Source: Lacrimispora amygdalina
GTDB taxonomy: Bacteria > Bacillota > Clostridia > Lachnospirales > Lachnospiraceae
Assembly (NCBI RefSeq): GCF_900205965.1
Contig: NZ_OAOF01000008.1
Span: 62,001-126,000 of the forward strand
DNA: 64,000 nucleotides
Direction of reading: 5' to 3'
Position numbers and translations under genes: made by a program. The notes beneath the pieces are model-generated. The model worked only from the letters and a program-made list of their open reading frames with translations. It did no database searches and was not told where the DNA came from. This document shows positions 53,532 to 62,454 of the stretch, one piece after another. Position 1 is the stretch's first letter. The number at the start of each line of letters is the position of its first letter.

Positions 53532-54341
53532 ATGAACAAACAGATTGAAAAGGCCTATGACGAGCGTCCCAGAAATACCGTATACCAGGTTACTGTTTCT
53601 GTCATTGTGCTTGCACTGCTTATCTGGTCCGGGTCAGCAGTGGATGTCTCCAAAACAGGACTTTCCGGAGTACAGATTGCCGGAAATATTTTAAGCGGTA
53701 TTTTTCACCCGGAGCCAAAGCTTTTATTTAATTTTACAGCGCAGGGAGTTCCGTATCTTCTTTTAGAAACTGTCTGTATTGCCTTTCTGGGAACGATTGC
53801 AGGAGCGTTTCTGGCAATTCCCTTATCATTTTTATCCGCCTCTAATTTGATGCCTGCGCCCATTGCCTATGTTACCCGTCTGTTTATTATGGCAGTTCGG
53901 ACCATTCCTGCATTTGTATATGGACTGATGTTTATCCGTGTCAGCGGGCCGGGAGCATTTACAGGATTATTAACCATGTCTGTCTGTTCTATTGGAATGG
54001 TTTCTAAGATGTACATAGAGGCAATCGAGGATCTGGATACCAGAATTTTAGAATCCTTAGATGCCTGCGGCTGCAATACCTTTCAAAAGATCCGTTACGG
54101 AATCCTTCCTCAGCTGATTCCCAACTTTGCATCAACGGTAATATACCGGTTTGATATTAACTTAAGAGATGCAACCGTTCTTGGTCTGGTCGGAGCGGGA
54201 GGAATCGGTGCACCCTTAATCTTTGCCATGAACTCCTATCGGTGGAATGAAGCAGGGGCAATTCTGGTAGGACTTATTCTTCTGGTACTGATTGTGGAAT
54301 ACATATCCACCAGGATCAGGGTGAAGCTGGCAAGGGGGTAA
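53532..54341 (+). CDS. phnE: Phosphonate-type ABC permease, PhnE-like (second)
   Basis: This 269-residue second PhnE permease has six membrane segments and a matching EAA motif ESLDACGCNTFQKIRYGILPQLIP (about 176-199). It is about as far from the first copy as typical paralogs and not a recent duplication. GGAGG lies before its ATG, 10 bases after the first permease. Confidence 0.91.
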   Translation: MNKQIEKAYDERPRNTVYQVTVSVIVLALLIWSGSAVDVSKTGLSGVQIAGNILSGIFHPEPKLLFNFTAQGVPYLLLETVCIAFLGTIAGAFLAIPLSFLSASNLMPAPIAYVTRLFIMAVRTIPAFVYGLMFIRVSGPGAFTGLLTMSVCSIGMVSKMYIEAIEDLDTRILESLDACGCNTFQKIRYGILPQLIPNFASTVIYRFDINLRDATVLGLVGAGGIGAPLIFAMNSYRWNEAGAILVGLILLVLIVEYISTRIRVKLARG

Positions 54342-54345
54342 GTAA

Positions 54346-55875
54346 TTGAAAAAAAGAGCAAAAATTTATTATACATCAGATGTTCATGGATATCTGTTCC
54401 CAACTGGTTATGGGGATAAAGAAGAACGCCCCATGGGACTTTTGAACTGTATATCCAATTTTGATAAAGATGGGAATACGCTGATTTTTGATGGGGGAGA
54501 CACCATATCCGGCTCCCCCATGGCGTCTTTTCTTACAGAGCGTGCAGGTGATCTGCTGCAAAGGGAGCCGTTGGCAGAGGTGTACAATGCGGCTGGATAT
54601 GACGCAGTCGTTCCAGGAAACCATGATTTTAATTTTGGCTATGACCGGCTCGCCCACTATATGGGAAAGCTGAACGGTGTCTGTCTTTGTGCCAATGCAA
54701 AAGATTTAAAGGGAGAGACAGGAATTGTATCCAGTCATATCTTTACACTGGAAAACGGGCTTCGCCTAGGGGTCAGCGGTATTGTTACCGACTATGTAAA
54801 TATATGGGAGAACCCTGCACATCTGGAACAGATACGGATTACCGATGCATTTGAGGCTGCAAAGGAAGAGCTTTTGCGGTTAAAAAAGGAATCTGATATG
54901 ACAGTCTGTATCTATCATGGCGGTTACGAAAGTGATCTGGAAACGGGGGCAGTACTGACAACAGGCAGTGAAAACATCGGATACCGGATATTAAAAGAAC
55001 TTGATTATGATGTCTTGTTAACCGCCCATCAGCATATGACGGTGAGGGGGAGAGACTGTTTTGGCACCCATACGCTGCAGCTGGCAGCCAATGCCATTCA
55101 GTATGCATGCATTGAGATCCTGTATGAGGAGGGTGTATGCGCGGTTACTTCTACCATTATGCCGGCAGGTTCCTGCCATAACCGGGAACCATATGAATCT
55201 CTGCTTCCGTTAGAAGAGCAGGTGCAGAAGTGGCTGGATCTTGAAATTGGGAGCTTAAAGGAAGCCATTCCACAAAAAGGGAAACTTGAGATGGCTCTTA
55301 AGGGCAGTGGAGTGGCAGATTTTTTTAATCAGATTCAGATGGTATATACGGGTGCCGATATTTCCTGTATTGGTCTGGGCAATAATCCCATCGCCCTGCC
55401 TGCCCGCGTCACCATGCGGGATCTGATAAGAGTCTATCCATTTTCCAACACTCTGGTGGTTCTGGAAGTTACTGAGAATATTTTAAAGCAGGCACTGGAA
55501 CGCTGCGCGCAATATTTCACGGTGAAGGATGGAAAGATTGAGATTTCGGAGGTTTTTTTAAAGCCGAAGGTGGAGCATTATAATTATGATTATTTTTCCG
55601 GAATTGAATATGAGGTTGATTTGAGAAAACCGGTGGGGGAACGGGTGGTAAAGATCCTATTTGAGGGAAAACCAATTCAGGGAAGGAAGCTGAAATTGTG
55701 CATGAGTGATTATCGTGCCAGCGGAACCGGAGGTTATGAGGTCTACAGGCAGTGTCCGGTACTTAAACGGTTTGGTACAGAGGTTCCGCAGCTGGCTCTG
55801 GAGTATTTAAAAAATCATCCTGGTGCAGAAGTTGTCCCAAATGGCGGGCTTGTTTTATATAACTGCAGGTTATAA
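54346..55875 (+). CDS. 5'-nucleotidase/2',3'-cyclic phosphodiesterase-like metallophosphatase
   Basis: This 509-residue protein has an N-terminal two-metal calcineurin-like phosphoesterase (TSDVHGYLF, DGGDTISG, PGNHDFNFGYD, LTAHQHMT carry the metal ligands) and a C-terminal 5'-nucleotidase domain (from about 300, with FSNTLVVLEVTENILKQALE). Most relatives are exported; this one has no signal peptide and so is cytosolic. The start is a TTG at 54346 placed well after AGGGGG. It is the last gene of the PhnDCEE operon and probably dephosphorylates the imported organophosphate. Confidence 0.88.
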   Translation: MKKRAKIYYTSDVHGYLFPTGYGDKEERPMGLLNCISNFDKDGNTLIFDGGDTISGSPMASFLTERAGDLLQREPLAEVYNAAGYDAVVPGNHDFNFGYDRLAHYMGKLNGVCLCANAKDLKGETGIVSSHIFTLENGLRLGVSGIVTDYVNIWENPAHLEQIRITDAFEAAKEELLRLKKESDMTVCIYHGGYESDLETGAVLTTGSENIGYRILKELDYDVLLTAHQHMTVRGRDCFGTHTLQLAANAIQYACIEILYEEGVCAVTSTIMPAGSCHNREPYESLLPLEEQVQKWLDLEIGSLKEAIPQKGKLEMALKGSGVADFFNQIQMVYTGADISCIGLGNNPIALPARVTMRDLIRVYPFSNTLVVLEVTENILKQALERCAQYFTVKDGKIEISEVFLKPKVEHYNYDYFSGIEYEVDLRKPVGERVVKILFEGKPIQGRKLKLCMSDYRASGTGGYEVYRQCPVLKRFGTEVPQLALEYLKNHPGAEVVPNGGLVLYNCRL

Positions 55876-55915
55876 AAGGCATCAATATTCGATATAAGCT
55901 TATTGAGAATAGATA

Positions 55916-55944
55916 TTGAATTAATCACGTTAAAGTGGTAAACT
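55916..55944 (+). promoter_or_regulatory. Promoter of the cstA T-box leader
   Basis: TTGAAT (55916-55921) and TAAACT (55939-55944) are 17 bases apart, placing the transcript start near 55951, just before the T-box leader. An imperfect dyad (TCAATATTC at 55882-55890 with GAATAGATATTGA at 55907-55919) overlaps the -35 box. Confidence 0.6.
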
Positions 55945-55970
55945 CCATTTCAAGAAGTATATACGAAAAA

Positions 55971-56247
55971 ATGATGACTGGGACACAGTCTGATTCCGCA
56001 CATTCCTTTACAGAGAGCAGTCCGTCAGATGGAAAGGGCGCAAAGGAAGGAGCAGGCCATCACCCAGGAGTTCCTGGCTGAAAGACCTCCCGACAGGAGG
56101 ATTAATTAAGTGAGGACGGGTCTTTCCGTTAGCAAAGAGCTGCTGCCCGACAGGCGGCGGATTGAAGCGGCTGCATTTTGCGGCAAACAGAGTGGTAACG
56201 CGGATTGGTTCATTCGTCTCTGCATCTTTTGATGCAGGGACGTTTTT
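55971..56247 (+). ncRNA. T-box riboswitch leader of cstA, probable isoleucine specifier
   Basis: The T-box sequence AGAGTGGTAACGCGGA (56189-56204) and a terminator (56215-56226 with 56231-56242, then T5) are clear. CAGAG (56188-56192) can pair with CTCTG (56218-56222), which forms the antiterminator and excludes the terminator. Stem I carries the AGAGAG motif (56013-56018 region). The specifier loop closed by CTGGG/CCCAG (55978-55982/56063-56067) and CTG/CAG has 7 bases per side; its right side reads GCC-AUC-A (56056-56062), so the specifier is best read as AUC, isoleucine. Confidence 0.88.
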
Positions 56248-56279
56248 CGGTATTTGGGACAAATGGAAGGAGAGATTCT

Positions 56280-57944
56280 ATGAATGGTTTAACAATGATG
56301 CTTCTCGCAATTATTTTCCTGGGAGGAGCCTACTTAATCTATGGAAGATACCTCGCAAAGACCTGGGGAATTGACCCGGAGGCGAAGACGCCGGCTTTTG
56401 AACTGGAAGACGGGGTGGATTATGTTCCCGCTGATACCAATGTGGTTTTTGGTCACCAGTTTGCTTCCATAGCAGGGGCAGGTCCCATTAACGGACCGAT
56501 CCAGGCGGCTATGTTTGGCTGGCTTCCTGTTTTACTCTGGATTTTGCTGGGTGGAGTCTTTTTTGGCGCGGTACAGGATTTTTCTTCAATGTACGCTTCT
56601 GTAAAGAACAAGGGGCGTTCCATTGGCTATATTATTGAACTTTACATAGGGAGAACAGGAAAGAGACTGTTTCTTCTATTTACCTGGCTGTTTTCCATAC
56701 TGGTAGTGGCGGCATTTGCTGATATTGTGGCAGGAACTTTTAATGGTTTTACTGCTGAGGGAGCACCTGTGGCTGCCAATGGAGCGGTTGCAGCCACCTC
56801 CATGCTGTTTATCATATCCGCCGTATTTCTGGGCTTTTTCTTAAAGTTCAGCAGCTTTGGGAAAATGATCAACACGCTGACTGCGATCGGACTCCTGGTA
56901 TTGTGTGTGGGTGTGGGACTACTTTTTCCAATCTATATTTCCCAGAAAGTCTGGCTGATATTTGTATTTGTTTACGTAATTATAGCTTGTGTGACTCCGG
57001 TATGGGCATTGCTTCAGCCCAGGGATTATTTAAACAGTTATCTTCTTATTGCGATGATTTTAGGATCTGTCATAGGAATTGCAGTGTATAATCCTTCCAT
57101 GAATTTACCATCCTTTACTGGTTTTAAGCTGGTAAATGCAGGTGGAAGCGTATCCTATCTGTTTCCAACGCTTTTTGTTACCATTGCCTGCGGCGCGGTT
57201 TCCGGATTTCATTCTCTGGTGGCCTCCGGGACAGCATCCAAACAAATTAAGAATGAAAAGAGTATGCTTCCGGTATCTTTTGGCGCTATGCTGTTAGAAA
57301 GCCTGCTGGCCATTGCTGCCCTGATTGCGGCAGGTTTTGTAGCCACAAAAGAGGGGCTTCCTGCCGGAACTCCTCCACAGCTTTTTGCAAAGGCGATTGC
57401 AGTCTTTTTAACAACACTTGGACTTCCGGAAGCATTATGTTATACACTTATCACATTGTCAATCTCTGCATTTGCCATGACAAGTCTTGATTCGGTTGCA
57501 CGTGTGGGGCGGATTGCATTTCAGGAGTTTTTTGCCGACGATACTCCGGAAGCGGAGAGAAGTTCATGGAACAGGGTCCTGACCAATAAATATTTTGCAA
57601 CAATTATAACGCTGATTTTATGCTATACATTATCCAGAGCCGGTTACAGCAGCATCTGGCCGTTGTTTGGTTCTGCAAATCAGCTCCTGTCAGCTCTTGC
57701 ATTAATTGCATGTGCCGTCTTTTTAAAGAAAACAAACCGGAAGGGTTTCATGCTCTGGGGTCCTATGATCATCATGCTTGGAGTGACGTTTACTGCTTTG
57801 GGATTAAAGATAAAAGACTTAGTTGTGGCATTGTCCGGCAGTTTTTTGTTTGGCAATGCACTTCAGCTGGCTTTTGCAGTGCTTCTTCTTCTCCTGGGTG
57901 TCGTGGTTGCTATAGAGGGATTAAAAAAATTAGCAGCTTCATAA
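56280..57944 (+). CDS. cstA: CstA family peptide/pyruvate transporter
   Basis: This 554-residue membrane protein belongs to the carbon starvation protein A family, with about 15 membrane segments. Family hallmarks include GHQFASIAGAGPINGPIQAAMFGW (about 51-74) and CGAVSGFHSLVASGTASKQI (about 302-321). CstA proteins import peptides, and some import pyruvate. The ATG at 56280 follows AAGGAGAG; an in-frame start at 56205 lies inside the T-box and is rejected. Expression should rise when its cognate charged tRNA, probably Ile-tRNA, is scarce, fitting peptide scavenging. Confidence 0.92.
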   Translation: MNGLTMMLLAIIFLGGAYLIYGRYLAKTWGIDPEAKTPAFELEDGVDYVPADTNVVFGHQFASIAGAGPINGPIQAAMFGWLPVLLWILLGGVFFGAVQDFSSMYASVKNKGRSIGYIIELYIGRTGKRLFLLFTWLFSILVVAAFADIVAGTFNGFTAEGAPVAANGAVAATSMLFIISAVFLGFFLKFSSFGKMINTLTAIGLLVLCVGVGLLFPIYISQKVWLIFVFVYVIIACVTPVWALLQPRDYLNSYLLIAMILGSVIGIAVYNPSMNLPSFTGFKLVNAGGSVSYLFPTLFVTIACGAVSGFHSLVASGTASKQIKNEKSMLPVSFGAMLLESLLAIAALIAAGFVATKEGLPAGTPPQLFAKAIAVFLTTLGLPEALCYTLITLSISAFAMTSLDSVARVGRIAFQEFFADDTPEAERSSWNRVLTNKYFATIITLILCYTLSRAGYSSIWPLFGSANQLLSALALIACAVFLKKTNRKGFMLWGPMIIMLGVTFTALGLKIKDLVVALSGSFLFGNALQLAFAVLLLLLGVVVAIEGLKKLAAS

Positions 57945-57972
57945 AAATACCAATTCAATTTAAATAATTTAC

Positions 57973-58001
57973 TTGACAAAACTAAAATCATGTATTAGTC
58001 T
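57973..58001 (+). promoter_or_regulatory. Promoter of amt-glnK
   Basis: TTGACA (57973-57978) and TAGTCT (57996-58001) are 17 bases apart. The transcript would start near 58008, upstream of the hairpin leader, so that leader belongs to amt and is not simply the cstA terminator. Confidence 0.65.
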
Positions 58002-58030
58002 AGCAATGTAATTTATAAACTTAACTTAAA

Positions 58031-58083
58031 GGCAAAGAAGCCATAATCAGTGCAGAGACGCACAGGATTATGGCTTAATTTTT
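58031..58083 (+). promoter_or_regulatory. ANTAR-type two-hairpin antitermination leader of amt
   Basis: GGC-AAAGAA-GCC (58031-58042) and GTGC-AGAGAC-GCAC (58050-58063) are two small hairpins, each with a six-base loop having A at position 1 and G at position 4, the rule for ANTAR-domain protein targets. The second hairpin forms the tip of a terminator: 58038-58048 pairs with 58066-58076, followed by a T run. The first hairpin shares bases 58038-58042 with the terminator stem, so the two folds exclude each other. Confidence 0.75.
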
Positions 58084-58114
58084 TTGCGCAAAATCAGAAG
58101 AAGAGGTGTTTTTT

Positions 58115-59350
58115 ATGGATCACGGAGATATTTCATGGATGCTGATCAGTTCCGCTCTCGTTTTACTTATGACCCCCGGACTGGCATTCTTTTATGGGGG
58201 GATGGTAAAACGGAAAAGTGTAGTAAATATGATAATGTCTTCTGCTATTATGATGGGAATTGGTTCGGTAATGTGGGTATTGGTAGGTTTTTCTCTGTCA
58301 TTCAGCGGAGATATCGGTGGTGTGATAGGGAATCTCAGCTGGTTTGGTCTCAACTTTGATACCCTGACGGATGTAACCTATTCTTCTCCCAATACACTGA
58401 TTTTTGCAATCTTTCAAATGATGTTTGCAGTAATAGCTCCTGCGTTAATAACCGGTGCGGTGGCAGAACGTATGAAGTTTTCTTCGCTGGTTATTTTTAT
58501 GGTACTGTGGTCTTTGATCATTTACTATCCCCTGGCACATATGGTATGGGGAGGCGGATTCTTATATCAAATCGGATCTGTGGATTTTGCAGGCGGAGAT
58601 GTGGTACATATCAGCTCCGGTGTGAGCGCACTGGTTCTTTCTGTTATACTTGGGAAACGTAAGAATCTGGGAAAAGCCCCCTATCACCCCCACAATGTTC
58701 CGTTTGTTTTTCTGGGTGCAGCCCTATTATGGTTCGGCTGGTTTGGTTTTAACGGGGGAAGTGCACTGGGAGCCAATGCACTGGCAGGCCATGCGTTTAT
58801 GACTACCAATACAGCGGCAGCTTCTGCCATGCTTTCCTGGACTCTGATTGAGGTCATGAAAAATGGGAAACCTACCCTGGTAGGAACTTCAACCGGGCTT
58901 GTAATCGGCCTTGTTGCAATTACACCAGGGGCCGGATATGTTCCGGTATGGGCTTCTGTTATTATCGGGGCACTTGTCAGCCCTATCTGCTATTTCTTTA
59001 TCAGCAGGGTGAAACCAAGATTTCAATATGATGATGCTCTTGATGTTTTCGGCTGTCACGGAATCGGCGGAATCTGGGGAGGAATTGCAACCGGAATTTT
59101 TGCCAGTAATCAGATCAATCCGGATCTGCCATTTAACGGTCTGGTATATGGAGACATTCAGCTGTTCCTCCGCCAGATTGCGGCAATTGCAATTACTATT
59201 GTGATCGCAGCAGTGGGAACCATGATTGCAGCAGGAGTTGCTTCTGCGGTAACAAAGGGAATGAAGGTTTCCGGCAGAGCCGAAATGATAGGACTTGACA
59301 CCTCAGAACATGGGGAAACTGCTTATCCTGCATTTAATGGAATGGATTAA
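58115..59350 (+). CDS. amtB: Ammonium transporter Amt/AmtB
   Basis: This 411-residue protein has eleven membrane segments of the ammonium transporter family, with signature regions TPGLAFFYGGMVKRKSV, GGDVVHISSGVSALVLS (twin-His pore region with HPHNVPFVFLGAALLWFGWFGFNGGS) and DDALDVFGCHGIGGIWGG. It carries ammonium into the cell. The ATG at 58115 is preferred to a GTG at 58106 by spacing to AGAGG. It is followed by glnK after 18 bases, the usual pairing, and is preceded by a hairpin leader that looks like an ANTAR target. Confidence 0.95.
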   Translation: MDHGDISWMLISSALVLLMTPGLAFFYGGMVKRKSVVNMIMSSAIMMGIGSVMWVLVGFSLSFSGDIGGVIGNLSWFGLNFDTLTDVTYSSPNTLIFAIFQMMFAVIAPALITGAVAERMKFSSLVIFMVLWSLIIYYPLAHMVWGGGFLYQIGSVDFAGGDVVHISSGVSALVLSVILGKRKNLGKAPYHPHNVPFVFLGAALLWFGWFGFNGGSALGANALAGHAFMTTNTAAASAMLSWTLIEVMKNGKPTLVGTSTGLVIGLVAITPGAGYVPVWASVIIGALVSPICYFFISRVKPRFQYDDALDVFGCHGIGGIWGGIATGIFASNQINPDLPFNGLVYGDIQLFLRQIAAIAITIVIAAVGTMIAAGVASAVTKGMKVSGRAEMIGLDTSEHGETAYPAFNGMD

Positions 59351-59368
59351 TTAAAGGGGGATTATATC

Positions 59369-59710
59369 ATGAAAAAAATAGAAGCATTTATCCGGCCTGA
59401 AAAGCTTGAAGATATAAAAGAAATTATGGAAGAACTGAAATTAAACGGATTAAGTATTATGCAGGTTATGGGCTGCGGAAACCAGAAGGGCTGGACGGAA
59501 TTTGTCCGGGGTGCAGAGGTGGATTATAATTTCCTGACCAAAATAAAAATAGAGCTGTTTGTGGCGGACAATCAGGCAGAGCCTGTAATTGCTGCAATCA
59601 TGAAGAGAGCGTATACCGGTGAATACGGTGACGGCAAGATCTTCATCTCCGACATACAGGATGCAGTCCGGATCCGAACCGGAGAACGGGGAGAAGATGC
59701 AATTAAATAG
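59369..59710 (+). CDS. glnK: PII-type nitrogen signalling protein
   Basis: This 113-residue PII protein binds ATP, ADP and 2-oxoglutarate and blocks the Amt channel when nitrogen is plentiful. The T-loop reads KGWTEFVRGAEVDYNFLTK. Residue 51, the tyrosine that is uridylylated in E. coli GlnB/GlnK, is Val here, and the nearest Tyr is at position 53; control by uridylylation is therefore unlikely. The C-loop keeps the basic end RIRTGERGEDA. GGGGG lies before its ATG. Confidence 0.95.
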   Translation: MKKIEAFIRPEKLEDIKEIMEELKLNGLSIMQVMGCGNQKGWTEFVRGAEVDYNFLTKIKIELFVADNQAEPVIAAIMKRAYTGEYGDGKIFISDIQDAVRIRTGERGEDAIK

Positions 59711-59717
59711 AATTTGA

Positions 59718-59766
59718 AATAAGACAGCAAAGCCAGATACACCGGTTTTGCTGTCTTATTTTTGTT
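59718..59766 (+). terminator. Terminator of amt-glnK
   Basis: A perfect 14-bp stem (59718-59731 with 59747-59760) is followed by a T-rich stretch, 8 bases past the glnK stop. Confidence 0.88.
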
Positions 59767-59815
59767 AGAAACATTTTTTTATGGGAATGAATAGAATAGA
59801 TCGGGTGTATGCCCA

Positions 59816-59844
59816 TTGAAATATAAGAAAATTGTCGTTATAAT
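59816..59844 (+). promoter_or_regulatory. Promoter of the lone receiver gene
   Basis: TTGAAA (59816-59821) and TATAAT (59839-59844) are 17 bases apart, 32 bases before the start codon of the receiver-only gene. Confidence 0.75.
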
Positions 59845-59875
59845 AAATATATTTGAAAGAATCAGCGGAGGAGTT

Positions 59876-60280
59876 ATGAACATCAGGGTGGTAGTTGTAG
59901 ATAATTCAGAAGAACTATTAGTAAAACTCACAGGAATTTTAAAAGGCATGAGTGAGATAGAGCTGTGCGGCAGCTTTCCGGAAGCCATTGCTGCCATGCA
60001 GTATATCAGGGAGAATCCGGTTGATCTTGTATTTTCTGATATTGTTATGCCGGATATCAGCGGAATTACGCTGGCTTCCAAACTGTACGAACTTCCGGAC
60101 CCGCCGGAGGTGGTGCTTTTATCAGGAATCCCGGGATTTTCACTGGAAGCATTTAAAATCCACGTATTTTCTTTTGTTGTAAAGCCTTATACAAGAGCTC
60201 AGATCAGCAAAGTGATACAGTTATATAAAGAGAAACGTTTATCCGGTGAAGCTTCCGGTCTGAGTGAAAGAATGAGTTAA
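59876..60280 (+). CDS. Stand-alone receiver-domain response regulator
   Basis: This 134-residue protein is only a receiver domain, with phosphoacceptor Asp55 in LVFSDIVMPDISG, the acidic pocket at VVVDNSEE and the conserved Lys in VVKPYTRAQI. There is no DNA-binding, ANTAR or LytTR domain; a short tail follows the last helix. No kinase gene is adjacent. It may act by protein contact or as a phosphate sink. An upstream start at 59816 is in frame but overlaps the promoter; GGAGGAG supports the ATG at 59876. Confidence 0.85.
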   Translation: MNIRVVVVDNSEELLVKLTGILKGMSEIELCGSFPEAIAAMQYIRENPVDLVFSDIVMPDISGITLASKLYELPDPPEVVLLSGIPGFSLEAFKIHVFSFVVKPYTRAQISKVIQLYKEKRLSGEASGLSERMS

Positions 60281-60319
60281 TCCGGTATCTTCCTGATATT
60301 CCCTGTTTTTGCTTTTTAA

Positions 60320-60348
60320 TGGACGAACCCTGTATCCTATGTTATAAT
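60320..60348 (+). promoter_or_regulatory. Promoter of gdpP-rplI-dnaB
   Basis: TGGACG (60320-60325) and TATAAT (60343-60348) are 17 bases apart. The -10 box lies 45 bases before the gdpP start codon. Confidence 0.65.
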
Positions 60349-60393
60349 AAGAAGATAGCGAAAAAAGAACCTTTTTTCCATAAGGAGTCGAAT

Positions 60394-62454
60394 ATGAAAG
60401 AGAAGTTTAAAATAAAGGGACAGCTGGGGATCTATATGCAATGGCCTCTTTACTTAACCGGGCTTTTAATTGCTGCCAATGCAGTGATCGGCGCAGTCAG
60501 CACAAAGGCAGGCATTATTATGGCCCTGTTTACGCTGATCTACGCAGGAATCGCATTCTGGCTTTCTTTTTATAGAAGAAGACGTCTGTTAAGCGGTCTT
60601 GTGGAATTCTCAGCGGAGTATTCCTGGATGCAGAAGCAGCTTCTGAATGATCTTGAGATTCCGTACGCGATCGCAGATGAAGGAGGCAGAATTCTCTGGG
60701 GGAATGAAGCATTTTCCGCTGTTCTGGGGGAAGAAAAGCATATCAGGGCAACCGGAAAGAACTTAACCATTCTGTTTCCTGAGATCACAAAAGAGGTACT
60801 TAATCTGGGAGACGGGGCTGCCGCACTCCACGGTACATGCAATGACAGGAAGTATAAGATTTCATTGAAAGCGGTTCATATGAGGGATGCCTCAGAACTG
60901 ATGGGTGATACGACTGGCAGAGATCATGTCGAACAGATGCTGCTGGCAGTTTATTTATTTGATGAAACAGAAATTCTCAAATACAAACAGATGGTAGATG
61001 ACCAGAAGATGGTGGCAGGTCTTATTTACCTTGACAATTACGATGAAGCGCTGGAAAGCGTGGAGGAGGTACGGCGCTCTCTGCTTACCGCTCTCATAGA
61101 CCGTAAGATTACAAAATACATTGCAGGCATGAACGGAATTGTGAAAAAGCTGGAAAAGGATAAGTACTTCTTTGCCATCAAGCAGTGTTACATTGCAGAA
61201 CTGAAAGAAAACCGTTTCTCCATTCTGGAAGAGGTAAAGACAGTCAATATCGGAAACGAGATGTCAGTGACATTAAGCATCGGTCTTGGAATGAATGGAG
61301 AAAGCTATTATAAGAATTACGATTATGCCAGAATTGCCATTGATATGGCACTTGGGCGCGGAGGCGACCAGGCAGTGGTAAAAGACGGAGAGCGGATTCA
61401 GTATTTTGGCGGAAAAGCGCCTCAGGTTGAGAAAACCACCCGTGTCAAGGCGCGTGTCAAGGCTCATGCACTTCGGGAGCTGATGGAAACCAAGGACCGT
61501 ATCTTAATTATGGGTCACCGTATGACGGATATTGATTCCTTTGGTGCTGCAGTAGGAATCTACCGGATTGCTACCGCCATGGATAAAAAGGCGAATATTG
61601 TAATCAATGAAGTAACCACCTTCGTCCGACCCATGAAGGACCGCTTTATGGGGAATTCAGATTATCCGGAGGATCTGTTTTTAAAAGGTGATGAAGCGGC
61701 AGCGCTGGTAGACGCCAATACACTGCTTGTGGTAGTTGACGTAAACAGACCCAGTATTACCGATGAGCCACAGCTGCTGCGTCTGGTAAAAACTATAGTG
61801 GTACTGGATCACCACAGACAGAGCAGTGAGATCATTGACAATGCTGTTTTATCCTATGTGGAACCATATGCATCCTCTGCCTGTGAGATGGTAGCGGAGG
61901 TGCTTCAGTACATTGCAGACGGAATAAAGGTTAAATCAGCGGAGGCAGATGCTCTTTATGCCGGAATCGTCGTTGATACCCATAATTTCACCAATCAGAC
62001 AGGTGTGAGAACCTTTGAAGCAGCAGCATTTCTCAGGAGGAACGGTGCTGATGTGGTTCGGGTAAGGAAGCTGTTCCGTGACAATCTGGACGATTACAGG
62101 GCAAAAGCGGAAGCAGTCAGAGAAGCTGAGATATTTGAAGGAAGCTTTGCTATCAGCCTATGTCCCTCTGAGGGGATTGACAGCCCTACCGTAGTAGGGG
62201 CACAGGCGGCCAACGAGCTCCTTGATATATCAGGGATCAAAGCCTCTGTAGTTATGACAGAGTATAACGATACAGTTTATTTAAGCGCCCGTTCCATTGA
62301 CGAGGTCAATGTTCAGGTGATGATGGAGAAGCTTGGCGGCGGCGGACACAGATCCATAGCAGGTGCCCAGCTTGCCGGTGTAAGCATAGAAGAAGCAAGA
62401 AACCAGATAAAAGCGGTTATTAGAGAGATGATAGAGAAGGGAGACATATCATAA
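60394..62454 (+). CDS. gdpP: Cyclic-di-AMP phosphodiesterase GdpP
   Basis: This 686-residue membrane protein has two N-terminal membrane segments (about 15-60), a PAS-like sensor (about 80-170), a degenerate GGDEF domain (about 190-320), and a DHH/DHHA1 catalytic region. Catalytic motifs are [22 protein letters not shown] and the [13 protein letters not shown] at the end. It degrades the second messenger c-di-AMP and so affects osmotic and wall stress. AAGGAG precedes the ATG at 60394. The following rplI gene overlaps its stop by one base, the conserved Firmicutes order. Confidence 0.95.
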   Translation: MKEKFKIKGQLGIYMQWPLYLTGLLIAANAVIGAVSTKAGIIMALFTLIYAGIAFWLSFYRRRRLLSGLVEFSAEYSWMQKQLLNDLEIPYAIADEGGRILWGNEAFSAVLGEEKHIRATGKNLTILFPEITKEVLNLGDGAAALHGTCNDRKYKISLKAVHMRDASELMGDTTGRDHVEQMLLAVYLFDETEILKYKQMVDDQKMVAGLIYLDNYDEALESVEEVRRSLLTALIDRKITKYIAGMNGIVKKLEKDKYFFAIKQCYIAELKENRFSILEEVKTVNIGNEMSVTLSIGLGMNGESYYKNYDYARIAIDMALGRGGDQAVVKDGERIQYFGGKAPQVEKTTRVKARVKAHALRELMETKDRILIMGHRMTDIDSFGAAVGIYRIATAMDKKANIVINEVTTFVRPMKDRFMGNSDYPEDLFLKGDEAAALVDANTLLVVVDVNRPSITDEPQLLRLVKTIVVLDHHRQSSEIIDNAVLSYVEPYASSACEMVAEVLQYIADGIKVKSAEADALYAGIVVDTHNFTNQTGVRTFEAAAFLRRNGADVVRVRKLFRDNLDDYRAKAEAVREAEIFEGSFAISLCPSEGIDSPTVVGAQAANELLDISGIKASVVMTEYNDTVYLSARSIDEVNVQVMMEKLGGGGHRSIAGAQLAGVSIEEARNQIKAVIREMIEKGDIS

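Noticed and set aside
56008-56262. Minus-strand 84-codon frame across the region before cstA
   Set aside because: It lies entirely in the T-box leader, where RNA structure explains the sequence.
59876-60280. Receiver protein as the ANTAR regulator of the amt leader
   Set aside because: The protein ends right after the receiver domain and has no ANTAR helices.
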